The notes: a model not told the origin generated them from the sequence alone. A stretch of DNA of 64,000 bases from Heliocidaris tuberculata (GCA_025618425.1 CM046850.1:11483019-11547018); one strand, 5' to 3'. Positions 24,925-36,567 are shown, counted from the stretch's first letter. Made by a program: numbers and translations.

Positions 24925-26546
24925 CTAGAAATTTAATTCGTCACTGAAGACGAATTAGGTGGTCTGTCTTGAACTGGTAAATTCTTATGTAAGATATGAT
25001 GATGATTGGGCAAGATAGTGATCATGATAGGGTCGACGACAATGATAAGATGGTCATATATATGTGATAACAGTGATATTGACCATCCGAAATAGGAAAG
25101 AGAAATGACATTTCGTTATGAACATACATGACCATACATGACCATAAGTCGATTTTCAGAAAATGGCACCTGGATAAAGTTATAATGACATCATGACCTT
25201 GTGATTTTCACAGCATAATTGTCCTACCAAGCCTCATGTCTGTGCCAACTTTCATAAAGATTCAATATTCCGTTTTTAAGTAATCAGCCCCGCAAAAAAA
25301 GGGGGGTGTTGGGTGGTTTTCGGTAAATTAGTATGAGATTTTCCGTTTTTTCATTTGTCAATGGGAGGAAAAAATACAAGAATTTGAAGAAATTTTAAAT
25401 TGGAAGTAAAATGGACAGGCATTTCCTTGAAGTTTCAGCCATTGATTTCGTTGTAGAAGGCAGGATGGACGAGAAATTAAGGAAAAGATGGACAAGAAAA
25501 CGACGTCTACACGTCACGATGACCTGATGAGATTGAAAAAGATGCCCGAGCTTGATCTTATAGGGGCTGATGACTGACGAAAATTTGAAGAAATTGGACT
25601 CAGCCGATTTTGAGATTTCATGGTAACAAAAAGTGGGTGGAAAAAGGAAAGCTCGTTTTGACAAAAGTAAAATTAACCTATAATACCTATAACGTGTGTG
25701 TCTATGGCAAAATGGACAATTTAAACTTTAAAAGCCATTTTCGGCCTGAAAACGACCGTTAAAACGTTTGAGCTATACGAGCCTTTTTTGTGTAGAATTT
25801 TCTGCTCTTTCATCTGAATCAAGTCCCAAGTCTCTAGCACCCCGCAAACTGAAGTTAGAGGCCCCGTTCAAGGTCCGAACAGGGTATTTTTCACCCCAAA
25901 ATCACTAAATGAAGCCTGGATGACGTCATAATGTCGTCATGAACCTCAGATTTTCACCGTCAATTCTTCTTATCAGTCCTCATTACGGTGCTGAATTTTA
26001 AAAAGATTCATGGTTTCGTTTTTGAGTTATTGCCCCCGTAAAAAAGAGGGGGGGGGTAAAAAAGGAAAAAATGAATTATAAAAAAAAAACGAATTGAGGT
26101 ATGAATGTGATTTTTTGTGTGGATGATATTTGGTGCAGATGTGATGACTATGGGAAGATTGAGAAAGATTGACCTCCTCGTTTGGGAGTTATCGGGGGTG
26201 GCATTTTTCACTGTTGCGGGCGCACTGACGTGCGGACGCGTAGGTCCGCGCGCGTCTAATTTTCTGAAATTGACCGGATTGATTTTAGCTTTAATCATGG
26301 CAAATATGATCGAGAAATGATTTTCCGTTAGGAAGATATGACCATGAGTTGATTTTCACAAAGTGGCGCCTGCATGACGTCACGATGACCTGATGAGATT
26401 GAAAAAGATGCCCGAGCTTGATCTTATAGGGGCTGATGACTGACGAAAATTTGAAGAAATTGGACTCAGCCGATTTTGAGATTTCATGGTAACAAAAAGT
26501 GGGTGGAAAAAGGAAAGCTCGTTTTGACAAAAGTAAAATTAACCTA
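24925..26546 (-). mobile_element. Helentron-like type B, two modules in tandem
   Basis: CTAG and the 3' hairpin are at the left (24925 onward). A first type B-like body runs to about 25676, and a second full type B module follows from ATAATACCTATAACG to TTAACCTA. The left body shares its 3' half with 2860-3934. Confidence 0.6.
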
Positions 26547-27347
26547 CTAGAAATTTAATTCGTCACTGAAGACGAATTAGGTGGTCTGTCTGTCCCAGTG
26601 GCAAATTGCTTTGTCAGATGTGATAATATTTCTGCAAGATAATAATCATGATAATGTTGACGAAAATGATGATAAGATGGTCATATAAGTGATAATAATG
26701 ACGATAATGATATATTGATAATGATGATCATAATGACAACAATAATGATGATAACCACGATAACCAAAGTCGCCCATTCAGGTTCACTTTTAGGGGTGAT
26801 TTTTTGAAAAGTGCTTGAAATGACATAAAACGAGTGCAAAATGAATTTGGGAGGATTTGAATTATTTCTTAATTTTGCGCGCACACGGACGCGCGGACGT
26901 ACGCGTACACGCGCGTTTAACGAAATGACCTTGACTGGAATGACAGTGACCTTAACCATGCCAAATATGAAAGAGAAATGACATTTCGTTATGAAGATAT
27001 GACCATAAGTTGATTTTCACAAAATGGCGCCTGGATGACGTCACAATAACCTGATGACATTGAAAAAGATGTAGGAACTTGACCTTATTAGGACCGACGA
27101 CTGATGAAAATTTGAAGAAAATTGACTGAGCCAATTTTGTGAAATCGTGATAACGAACTGGACGATTTGATATTGCAGGGCATGTGGGAGATCATCGCCT
27201 TAGCTTTAATACACGATAGGGAATCAGATTGTACAGAAACTACTGCACACTACTTTCCAATAGACATAACACGCAAAATTAGGCAGTTTATTACATTGTT
27301 TGTGATGGTATATGTTATAATAGTCGAAGAAGATGCTAAAATGAAAG

Positions 27348-27383
<36 letters not shown>

Positions 27384-28667
27384 ACCCACCGGGAATCGAA
27401 CCTGGGTCGCCGGAATGGAAGGCAAGTGCTTTACCAATGGACCAAAATATTTCCAATAGAGATAACACGTAAACGAAATACGGGATTCTGAAATCACATT
27501 TTGTAGTGAAAAAATGGGCATGATCCCGACATCTGATCAAAAATTGGAGGGCACACTTGTGAAAGCGTATAGTCTCAGCTATAACATACTACAATTTAGA
27601 AGAAAATGGAGCAGAAATAACAGAGATACTGCTCAAAGAAGACGGGAATGTAGAATCAAGATTTGAGAAAAAGTCATGTCCCATAGAGAATACACGCAAA
27701 ATGTGAAAAATTGACATACCTCCTTTAATCGCAAAAATACGCCATGATGCCTTTGTCAAAATGAAAAATCGTGGTAACTGATCTTGTAGAGAATTGTCTC
27801 AGCTACAACATATCGAAAATTGGATGAAAATTGACTAACTATGAGTGAAATATTGTCAAATGAATACAAAATTTATGACGTCATTTTTTCAAAATCGAAT
27901 TTTTGAGTTCATATGCAAATGTGACGACGTTCCGATCGATTGACCCCCAAATTTTTTTCATGAATTACAATCTACAACTCATAGGCTTTCAGAAAATGTA
28001 AAAAAAATGGGGGGTAGCCACACATTCTGACGAGCTATGGTGGATTTTATAGAGACGTGTTTTTACCACTTTTTACATTATATTGCCCATTGACGCGCGC
28101 ACGAATTTGAAAGTTTGACGCGCGCGTGTGGCAATACAGAAGGTCGAGAATGACTGTAAATAGTTGGAAATTGTCAAGAATAGTGTCAGGAATACAAACC
28201 ATGCAAAAAAAACGGAGTTTTTACGTTCTATACGCGCTGCGCACGCGCATAACGCGCGCGCGGACGCGCACGAACGGAAAATTTTGAAATGCTTAAAATG
28301 TCCTGAACCGTACTCTCCTTTGATTAAAAAGTGATTTTGAGCAATTCTAAATTTTGACGCGCGCGTACGTGCGCGTCATGATGCACGCGCGGATTTTGAT
28401 GACATTTTATGTTGACCCTTGACCTGAAGTTCATGTGTGTTAAATATGGTTCATTTTTGATCACTTGTTATGAAGATATGATCGATAATGTGATTTCACA
28501 AAATGGCGCCTGGATGACGTCACGATGACCTGATGACCTTGAAAAAGATGCCCGAGCTTGATCTGATATGACCTGATATCTGACAAAAATTTGATAAAAA
28601 TTGGGTGAGCCGATTTTGAGATTCCATGGTAACAAGAAAGTGCCGGAAAAATAAAAATAAATAATAA
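26547..28667 (-). mobile_element. Helentron-like element, type 2, without 5' hairpin
   Basis: CTAG and the 3' hairpin are at the left. The right side stops in the AATAAAAATAAATAATAA leader, where the next 3' terminus begins, so this copy was probably interrupted in its leader by the neighbouring element. It has two NR/CRE blocks and a tRNA-like segment. Confidence 0.7.
27381..27444 (-). pseudogene. tRNA-Gly(CCC)-like segment 13
   Basis: The reverse strand has box A-like TGGTCCATTGG, box B GGTTCGATTCC and 3' GGGTCCA, then about 31 Ts. Confidence 0.65.
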
Positions 28668-30849
28668 CTAGAAATTTAATTCGTCACTGAAGACGAATTA
28701 GGTGGTCTGTCTTTCACTGTGGCAAAGTGCTTTGTCAGGTGTGATAATATTTCTGCAAGATTATAATCATAATGTTGACAATGATCATAAGATATGGTCA
28801 TATAAGTGATGACAATGACGATAATGATATATTGATAATGATGATCATAATGACAATAATGATGACAATAACCACGATAACCTAAGTGGCATAGCGCCCC
28901 TACAGGTTCAGTTTTATGGGCGATTTTTCGAAAAGTGCTTGAAATGGCATGAAACGTTTGCAAAATGAATTTGGGACGATTTGGATCATTTCTAAATTTT
29001 GCGCGTGCACGGACGCGCGGACGTACGCGTACGCGCGCGTTTAACGAAATGACCTTGACTGGAATGACAGTGACCTTAACCATGCCAAATATGAAAGAGA
29101 AATGACATTTCGTTATGAACATATGACCACAAGTTGATTTTCACAAAATGGCGCCTGGATGACGTCACAATAACCTGATGACCTTGAAAAAGATGTGGGA
29201 ACTTGACCTTATTAGGACTGATGACTGACGAAAATATGAAGAAAATTGACTGAGCCGATTTTGAGAAATCGGGATAACGAACTGGACGATTTGATATTGC
29301 AGGACATGTGGAAGATTATCCCCTTAGCTTTAATACACGACAGGGAATGAGATTCTACACAAACTACTGCACACTACTTTCAATAGACATAACACGCAAA
29401 ATTAGGCAGTTTTTTACATTGTTTGTGATGGTATATGTTATAATAGTCGAAGAAGATGGTAGAATGAAAGGCAAAAAAAAAAAACCAAAAAAAAAAACCA
29501 AAAAAAATGGACCCACCGGGAATCGAACCTGGGTCGCCGGAATGGGAGGCAAGTGCTTTACCAATGGACCAAAATATTTCCAATAGAGATAACACGTAGA
29601 CGAAAAACGGGATTCTCAAATGACATTTTGTAGTTAAAAAAATGGGCATGATCCCGACATCTGATCAAAAATTGGAGGACACATGTGTGAAAGCTTATAG
29701 TCTCAGTTATAACATATTCAAATTTGAAAAAAATCGAGCAGAAATTACAAAGATACTGCTCAAAGAAGACGGGAATGTAGAATCAAGATTTGAGAAAAAG
29801 TCATGTCCCATAGAGAATACACGCAAAATGAGAAAAATTGACATGCCTCTTTTAATCGCAAAAATACACCATGATTCCTTTGTCAAAATGAACAATCGTG
29901 TAACTGATCTTGTAGAGAATTGTCTCAGCTACAACATATCAAAATTTGGAAGAAAATCGACCAACTATGAGTGAAATATTGTCAAATGAATACAAAAATT
30001 ATGACGTCATTTTTTCAAAATCATTTTTTTCAGTTGACATGCAAATATGATGACGTCACAACGTATTTTTGGCCAAAATTTTGCATGAATTCAGATTTAC
30101 ATCTTACAGGCTTTCAGAATATTTAATAAAATTTGGGGGTCCCCAGCCATTCTGACGAGCTATGGCGGATTCTAGATAGGCATCTTTTTACCACTTTTTA
30201 CATTATATTGCCCATTGACGCGCGCACGAATTTGAAAGTTTGACGCGCGCGTGTGGCAATACAGAAGGTCGAGAATGACTGTAAATAGTTGGAAATTGTC
30301 AAGAATAGTGTCATGAATACAAACCATGCAAAAAAAACGGAGTTTTTACGTTCTATACGCGCTGCGTACGCGCATAACGCGCGCGCGGACGCGCACGGAC
30401 GGAAAATTTTGAAATGCTTAAAATGTCCTGAACCGTACTCTCCTTTGATTAAAAGTGATTTTGAGCAATTCTAAATTTTGACGCGCGCGTACGTGCGCGT
30501 CATGACGTGCCCGCGGATTTTGCTGACATTTTACATTGACACTTGACCTGAAGTTTATGTGTTGTAAATATGGTTGATTTTTGATGATCCGTTGTGATGA
30601 TATGATTGATAATCTGATTTCACAAAATGGCGCCTGGATGACGTCATGATGACCTGATGACCTTGAAAAAATTTCTGGCACTTGACCATTATATGCCTGA
30701 TAATTGATTGAAATTTTATGAAAAATGAGCGAAAAGAATTTGAGAAAACACGCTCACAAGAAAGTGGTGGAAAAATAAAAAAAAATAATAAAGAAATAAA
30801 GAAAAATTCTGACGAAATTAAGAGGTAGTCTGTCTACGACAGACCACCT
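28668..30849 (-). mobile_element. Complete Helentron-like element, type 2
   Basis: This ~2.18 kb - strand copy has CTAG at 28668-28671 and a 5' hairpin (AGGTGGTCTGTC-GTA-GACAGACTACCT) ending at 30849. Two extra copies of the 5' end follow directly to its right. It contains NR/CRE blocks near 29160 and 30640 and a tRNA-like segment. Confidence 0.8.
29508..29571 (-). pseudogene. tRNA-Gly(CCC)-like segment 14
   Basis: The reverse strand has box A-like TGGTCCATTGG, box B GGTTCGATTCC and 3' GGGTCCA. The T tract is interrupted by two GG pairs. Confidence 0.65.
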
Positions 30850-30979
30850 AATAAAGAAATAAATAAATAAAGAAAATTCTGACGAAATTAAGAGGTAGTC
30901 TGTCTACGACAGACCACCTAATAAATAAAGAAAGAAAATTCTGACGAAATTAAGAGGTAGTCTGTCTTCGACAGACCAC
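30850..30979 (-). repeat. Two solo 5' termini of the Helentron-like family
   Basis: After the 5' end at 30849, two more complete 5' hairpins end at 30919 and 30979, each with only a short leader (CTTAATTTCGTCAGAATTTT and T/A-rich bases). Each is what remains visible of an element whose leader was entered by the next insertion, or a short 5' remnant. Confidence 0.7.
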
Positions 30980-31852
30980 CTAATAATACCTACAACGTGT
31001 GTGTCTATGGCAAAATGAGCAATTTAAACTTTGAAAGCCATTTTCGGCCTGAAAACGACCGTTAAAACGTTTGAGCTACCCGAACCTTTTTTGTGTAGAA
31101 TTTTCTGCTCTTTCATCTGAATCAAGTCCCAAGTCTCTAGCACCCCGCAAACTGAAGTTAGAGGCCCCGTTCAAGGTCCGACAAGGGTATTTTTCACCCC
31201 AAAATCACTAAATGAAGCCTAGATGACGTCATAATGTCGTCATGAACCTCAGATTTTCACCGTCAATTCTTCTTATCAGTCCTCATTACTGTGCTGAATT
31301 TTAAAAAGATTCATGGTTTCGTTTTTGAGTTATTGCCCCCGTAAAAAAGAGGGGGGGGGTAAAAAAGGAAAAAATGAATTATAAAAAAAAAACGAATTGA
31401 GGTATGAATGTGAATTTTTGTGTGCATGATATTTGGTGCAGATGTGATGACTATGGAAGATTGAGAAAGATTGACCTCCTCGTTTGGGAGTTTATCGGGG
31501 GTGGCATTTTTCATATTTGCGGGGGCACTGACGCGCGAACGTGGGCGCACGTGCGCGTCTAAGTCTCTGAATTTGACCTGATTGATATTAGCTTTCCCTC
31601 ATGCCTAATATGAATGAGAAATGACTTTCCCTGATGAAGATATAACCATGAGTTGATTTTCACAAAGTGGCGCCTGCATGACCTCACGATGACCTGATGA
31701 GCTTGAAAAGTTTCCGGGAACTTGATCTCATAGGGGCTGATGACTGACGAAAATTTGAAGAAATTGGACTAAGCCGATTTTGAGATATCATGGTCACAAA
31801 AAGTGGGCGGCAAAAGGAAAGCTGGTTTTGACAAAACTAAAATTAACCTATA
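30980..31852 (-). mobile_element. Helentron-like type B module
   Basis: Nearly the same sequence as 24057-24924, from AATAATACCTACAACG to TTAACC. It holds a G9-10 run near 31350 and a CG-rich tract near 31530-31560. Confidence 0.6.
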
Positions 31853-34227
31853 ATACCTACAACGTGTGTGTCTATGGCAAAATGAGCAATTTAAACTTTG
31901 AAAGCCATTTTCGGCCTGAAAACGACCGTTAAAACGTTTGAGCTACCCGAACCTTTTTTGTGTAGAATTTTCTGCTCTTTCATCTGAATCAAGTCCCAAG
32001 TCTCTAGCACCCCGCAAACTGAAGTTAGAGGCCCCGTTCAAGGTCCGACAAGGGTATTTTTCACCCCAAAATCACTAAATGAAGCCTAGATGACGTCATA
32101 ATGTCGTCATGAACCTCAGATTTTCACCGTCAATTCTTCTTATCAGTCCTCATTACTGTGCTGAATTTTAAAAAGATTCATGGTTTCGTTTTTGAGTTAT
32201 TGCCCCCGTAAAAAAGAGGGGGGGTAAAAAAGGAAAAAATGAATTATAAAAAAAAAACGAATAGAGGTATGAATGTGAATTTTTGTGTGCATGATATTTG
32301 GTGCAGATGTGATGACTATGGGAAGATTGAGAAAGATTTATCTCCTCGTTTGGGAGTTATCGGGGGTGGCATTTTTCACTGTTGCGGGCGCACTGACGCG
32401 CGGACGCGTACGTCCGCGCGTGTCTAATTTTCTGAAATTGACCGGATTGATATTAGCTTTAACCATGCCAAATATGAAAGAGAAATGACATTTCGTTATG
32501 AACATATGACCATAAGTTGATTTTCACAAAATGGCGCCTGGATGACGTCACAATAACCTGATGACCTTGAAAAAGATGTGGGAACTTGACCTTATTAGGA
32601 CTGATGACTGACGAAAATATGAAGAAAATAGACTGAGCCGATTTGGAGAAATCGGGATAACGAACTGGACGATTTGATATTGCAGGACATGTGGAAGATT
32701 ATCCCCTTAGCTTTAATACACGACAGGGAATGAGATTCTACACAAACTACTGCACACTACTTTCAATAGACATAACACGCAAAATTAGGCAGTTTTTTAC
32801 ATTGTTTGTGATGGTATATGTTATAATAGTCGAAGAAGATGGTAGAATGAAAGGCAAAAAAAAAAAAAAAAAAAAAAAAAATGGACCCACCGGGAATCGA
32901 ACCTGGGTCGCCGGAATGGGAGGCAAGTGCTTTACCAATGGACCAAAATATTTCCAATAGAGATAACACGTAGACGAAAAACGGGATTCTCAAATGACAT
33001 TTTGTAGTTAAAAAATGGGCATGATCCCGACATCTGATCAAAAATTGGAGGACACATGTGTGAAAGCTTATAGTCTCAGCTATAACATATTCAAATTTGG
33101 AAAAAAATCGAGCAGAAATTACAAAGATACTGCTCAAAGAAGACGGGAATGTAGAATCAAGATTTGAGAAAAAGTCATCTCCCATAGAGAATACACGCAA
33201 AATGAGAAAAATTGACATGCCTCTTTTAATCGCAAAAATACACCATGATTCCTTTGTCAAAATGAACAATCGTGTAACTGATCTTGTAGAGAATTGTCTC
33301 AGCTACAACATATCAAATTTGGAAGAAAATCGACCAACTATGAGTGAAATATTGTCCAATGAATACAAAAATTATGACGTCATTTTTTCAAAATCATTTT
33401 TTTCAGTTGATATGCAAATATGATGACGTCACAACGTATTTTTGGCCAAAATTTTGCATGAATTCAGATTTACATCTTACAGGCTTTCAGAATATTTAAT
33501 AAAATTTGGGGGTCCCCAGCCATTCTGACGAGCTATGGCGGATTCTAGATAGGCATCTTTTTAGCACTTTTTACATTATATTCCCCATTGACGCGCGCGC
33601 GGATTTTTTAAGTTTGACGCGCGCGTGTGGCCTTATGGAAAGTCGAGAATGACTGTAAATAGTTGGAAATTGTCAAGAATAGTGTCAGGAATAGATACCA
33701 TGCGAAAAAACTGCGTTTTTACGTTCTGTACGAGCTGTGCACGCGCATAACGCGCGCGCGGACGCGCACGGACGAAAAAATTTTGAAATGCTTAAAATAT
33801 CCTGAACCGTACTCTAATTTGATTAAAAAGTGATTTTGGGTATTTTTAAATTTTGACGCGCGCGTACGTGCGCGTCATGACGTGCACGTGGATTTTGCTG
33901 ACATTTTACATTGACACTTGACCTGAAGTTTATGTGTTGTAAATATGGTTGATTTTTGATGATCCGTTGTGATGATATGATTGATAATCTGATTTCACAA
34001 AATGGCGCCTGGATGACGTCATGATGACCTGATGACCTTGAAAAAATTTCTGGCACTTGACCATTATATGCCTGATAATGATTGAAATTTTATGAAAAAT
34101 GAGCGAACCGATTTGAGAAAACACGCTCACAAGGAAAGTGGTGGAAAAATAAAAATAAATAATAAAGAAATAAATAAAGAAAAAATTTGACGAAATTAAG
34201 AGGTAGTCTGTCTACGACAGACCACCT
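31853..34227 (-). mobile_element. Chimeric Helentron-like element: type B left, type 2 right
   Basis: The left part repeats the type B module up to the CG-rich tract. Near 32455, in TATTAGCTTTAACCATGCC, it passes into type 2 body that continues through a CRE, a tRNA-like segment and a 5' hairpin ending at 34227. No CTAG 3' end is present at its left. The join falls in a stretch shared by the two types. Confidence 0.65.
32882..32945 (-). pseudogene. tRNA-Gly(CCC)-like segment 15
   Basis: The reverse strand has box A-like TGGTCCATTGG, box B GGTTCGATTCC and 3' GGGTCCA, then about 25 Ts. Confidence 0.65.
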
Positions 34228-34372
34228 ATAAAGAAAATTCTGACGAAATTAATAGGTGTTCTGTCTTCGACAGACCACCTAATTAAAAGGTGATCTGTCG
34301 ATACCGACAGACCACCTAATAAAGAAAATTCTGACGAAATTAAGAGGTGATCTGTCTACGACAGACCACTAA
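34228..34372 (-). repeat. Cluster of three solo 5' termini
   Basis: Three further 5' hairpins end at 34280, 34317 and 34370, immediately right of the 5' end at 34227. Their loops differ (GAA, GTAT, GTA) while the stems are kept. The last has lost one base of its end (ACCACT). Confidence 0.65.
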
Positions 34373-35557
34373 CTAGAAATTTAATTCGTCACTGAAGACG
34401 AATTAGGTGGTCTGTCTACCCGTTGGTAAATTGCAAGATGTGATAATATTTGTGCATGATGATATTCCTGATAATGTTGACAATGGATGGAGACTTGCGT
34501 CAAAGAAAATCAGACAATTTCATATTGCATTATACATGGGATATTAACCCATAGGTTAATACACGACAGGCAATCAGATTTTGCATAGGGTTGTACACAA
34601 ACTATATTCAATTAGACATAACACGCAAAATAAAAAAGTTTATTACATTTTTTGTGATTTTATATGTTACAGTAGTCGAAGCAAATGGTAAAATAAAAGG
34701 CAAAAAGAGGAAAAAAAAATTCCAAAAAAAATGGACCCACCGGGATTTGAACCTGGGTCGGCGGGATGGGAGGCAAGTACTTTACCAATAGACCAAAAGT
34801 TTTCCAATAGAGATAACACGTAGACGAAAAACGGGATTCTCAAATGACATTTTGTACTAAAAAAAGGGGCATGATCCCGACATCTGATCAAAATTGGAGG
34901 GCACACTTGTAAAAGCTTATAGTCTCAGCTATAACATACTAAAATTTGGGAAGAAAATCGAGCAGAAATAACAGAGATACTGCTCAAAGAAGACGGGATG
35001 TAGAATCAAGATTTGAGAAAAAGTCATCTCCCATAGAGAATACACGCAAAATGTGAAAAATTGACATGCCTCCTTTAATCGTAAAATTACGCCATGATGC
35101 CTTTGTCAAAATGAAAAATCGTGGTGACTGATCTTGTAGAGAATTGTCTCAGCTACAACATATCAAAAGTTGGAAGAAAATCGACAACCTATAACTGAAA
35201 TATTGTCAAATGAATACAAAATTTATGACGTCATTTTTTCAAATCGAATTTTTGAGTTCATATGCAATATGACGACATTCCGATCGATCGAACCCCAATT
35301 TTTTTTCATGAATTCATATCTCCAACTCATAAGTTTTCAGAAAATGTGAAAAAAAATTGTGGGGTAGCCAACATCTGACGAGCTATGGCGGATTCCATAT
35401 AGGCATGTTTTTACCACATTTTACATTATATTGCCATTGACGCGTGCACGAATTTGAAAGTATGACGCGCGCGTGTGACATTTATGGAAGGTCGAGAATG
35501 ACTGGAAATAGTTGGAAATTGTCAAGAATAGTGTCAGGAATGCAAACCATACGAAAA
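34373..35557 (-). mobile_element. Helentron-like element, type 1, cut by assembly gap
   Basis: CTAG at 34373-34376, 3' hairpin, tail, tRNA-like segment and the inner CRE near 35227 are present. The copy runs into the N gap before its 5' end. Confidence 0.75.
34732..34795 (-). pseudogene. tRNA-like segment 16
   Basis: The reverse strand has box A-like TGGTCTATTGG, CTCCCAT loop, box B GGTTCAAATCC and 3' GGGTCCA, matching the variant at 14545-14608. Confidence 0.65.
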
Positions 35558-36057
35558 NNNNNNNNNNNNNNNNNNNNNNNNNNNNNNNNNNNNNNNNNNN
35601 NNNNNNNNNNNNNNNNNNNNNNNNNNNNNNNNNNNNNNNNNNNNNNNNNNNNNNNNNNNNNNNNNNNNNNNNNNNNNNNNNNNNNNNNNNNNNNNNNNNN
35701 NNNNNNNNNNNNNNNNNNNNNNNNNNNNNNNNNNNNNNNNNNNNNNNNNNNNNNNNNNNNNNNNNNNNNNNNNNNNNNNNNNNNNNNNNNNNNNNNNNNN
35801 NNNNNNNNNNNNNNNNNNNNNNNNNNNNNNNNNNNNNNNNNNNNNNNNNNNNNNNNNNNNNNNNNNNNNNNNNNNNNNNNNNNNNNNNNNNNNNNNNNNN
35901 NNNNNNNNNNNNNNNNNNNNNNNNNNNNNNNNNNNNNNNNNNNNNNNNNNNNNNNNNNNNNNNNNNNNNNNNNNNNNNNNNNNNNNNNNNNNNNNNNNNN
36001 NNNNNNNNNNNNNNNNNNNNNNNNNNNNNNNNNNNNNNNNNNNNNNNNNNNNNNNNN
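35558..36057. other. Assembly gap of 500 N
   Basis: Exactly 500 Ns, probably a placeholder length. The left flank is a type 1 Helentron-like copy and the right flank is a different repeat family, so the true distance is unknown. Confidence 0.95.
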
Positions 36058-36190
36058 TGAAAAGGGTTTCTCTTCAAATGCCCTCATACTCTAAATATGA
36101 CTATAAATATTTATTTGATCAACTTGTAGCAATGTAATTAACTAATTTCCAGTAATTTGATATCTACACCAACATGCATGATTCTTCAAA
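36058..36190 (+). repeat. Fragment of the inverted repeat family seen at 60-62.7 kb
   Basis: CTCTTCAAATGCCCTCATA followed by TAAATATGAC matches the left-arm sequence near 61937-61962 and 60311-60350. Only about 60-70 bases are clearly related before the similarity is lost. Confidence 0.5.
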
Positions 36191-36193
36191 CAG

Positions 36194-36475
36194 ATTTCAC
36201 CACTCTCGTTGAAGATTCATACACACCGAGGATTACTCTCCTTCAAGCTGTCCTGTATTCGATGTCAAAAAGTGGATGAGTACCCACATGGAGAGTACTA
36301 TGATGGCCACAGTAAGCCACTGTGGTCTAAGTTTCAACAGGCAGCAGGAGCAGTGAGAATGCAGTGGAAGAGGTTTGTCCACAAGTCCATGGATGCCTGA
36401 ACCCTCATTCGACGAAGATCTATGTTAGATGGGACAACCTTGAAACCTGAGGCCTATGGATATGTATGCTTGAAG
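36194..36475 (+). pseudogene. Exon-like block with broken reading frame, unknown family
   Basis: The block is flanked by an AG acceptor (AAACAG) and a GTGAGA donor. In one frame it reads 94 codons with a single TGA at about codon 68. The stretch before the stop, containing DEYPHGEYYDG, SKPLWSKF and AAGAVRMQWKRF, looks like real protein. The first third reads better in another frame (TLVEDSYTPRITLLQAV), which suggests a frameshift near 36270. Either it is a decayed exon or there are base errors next to the gap. I do not recognise the family. It could belong with the exons at 40010 and 42464, but the phases do not settle this. Confidence 0.4.
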
Positions 36476-36567
36476 GTGAGAAATATAAGGCTATGTAGTA
36501 ATGATCTATTTCAAATGGCTTAATATCCAACTGCATCTGATTGGATATTCAATTTTCATTCATCAAC

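Noticed and set aside
219..34906. Many 60-170 residue reading frames in the array, including arginine/valine-rich (RVRVRPRV) and isoleucine/tyrosine-rich (YHHYCHYDHHY) peptides recurring in copy after copy
   Set aside because: They follow from the CG-alternating and TCAT-rich tracts being repeated. Starts and frames differ between copies, stops interrupt them, and no domain is recognisable. They recur because the DNA is repeated.
1..35557. Classic Helitron or TIR/TSD DNA transposon as the identity of the array
   Set aside because: Insertion is between T and T rather than A and T, and the 12-bp inverted repeats are asymmetric with respect to the ends. There is no target-site duplication, which argues against cut-and-paste MITEs.
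35421..36094. Reading frames of 180-220 residues around 35.4-36.1 kb
   Set aside because: They consist almost entirely of the N gap.
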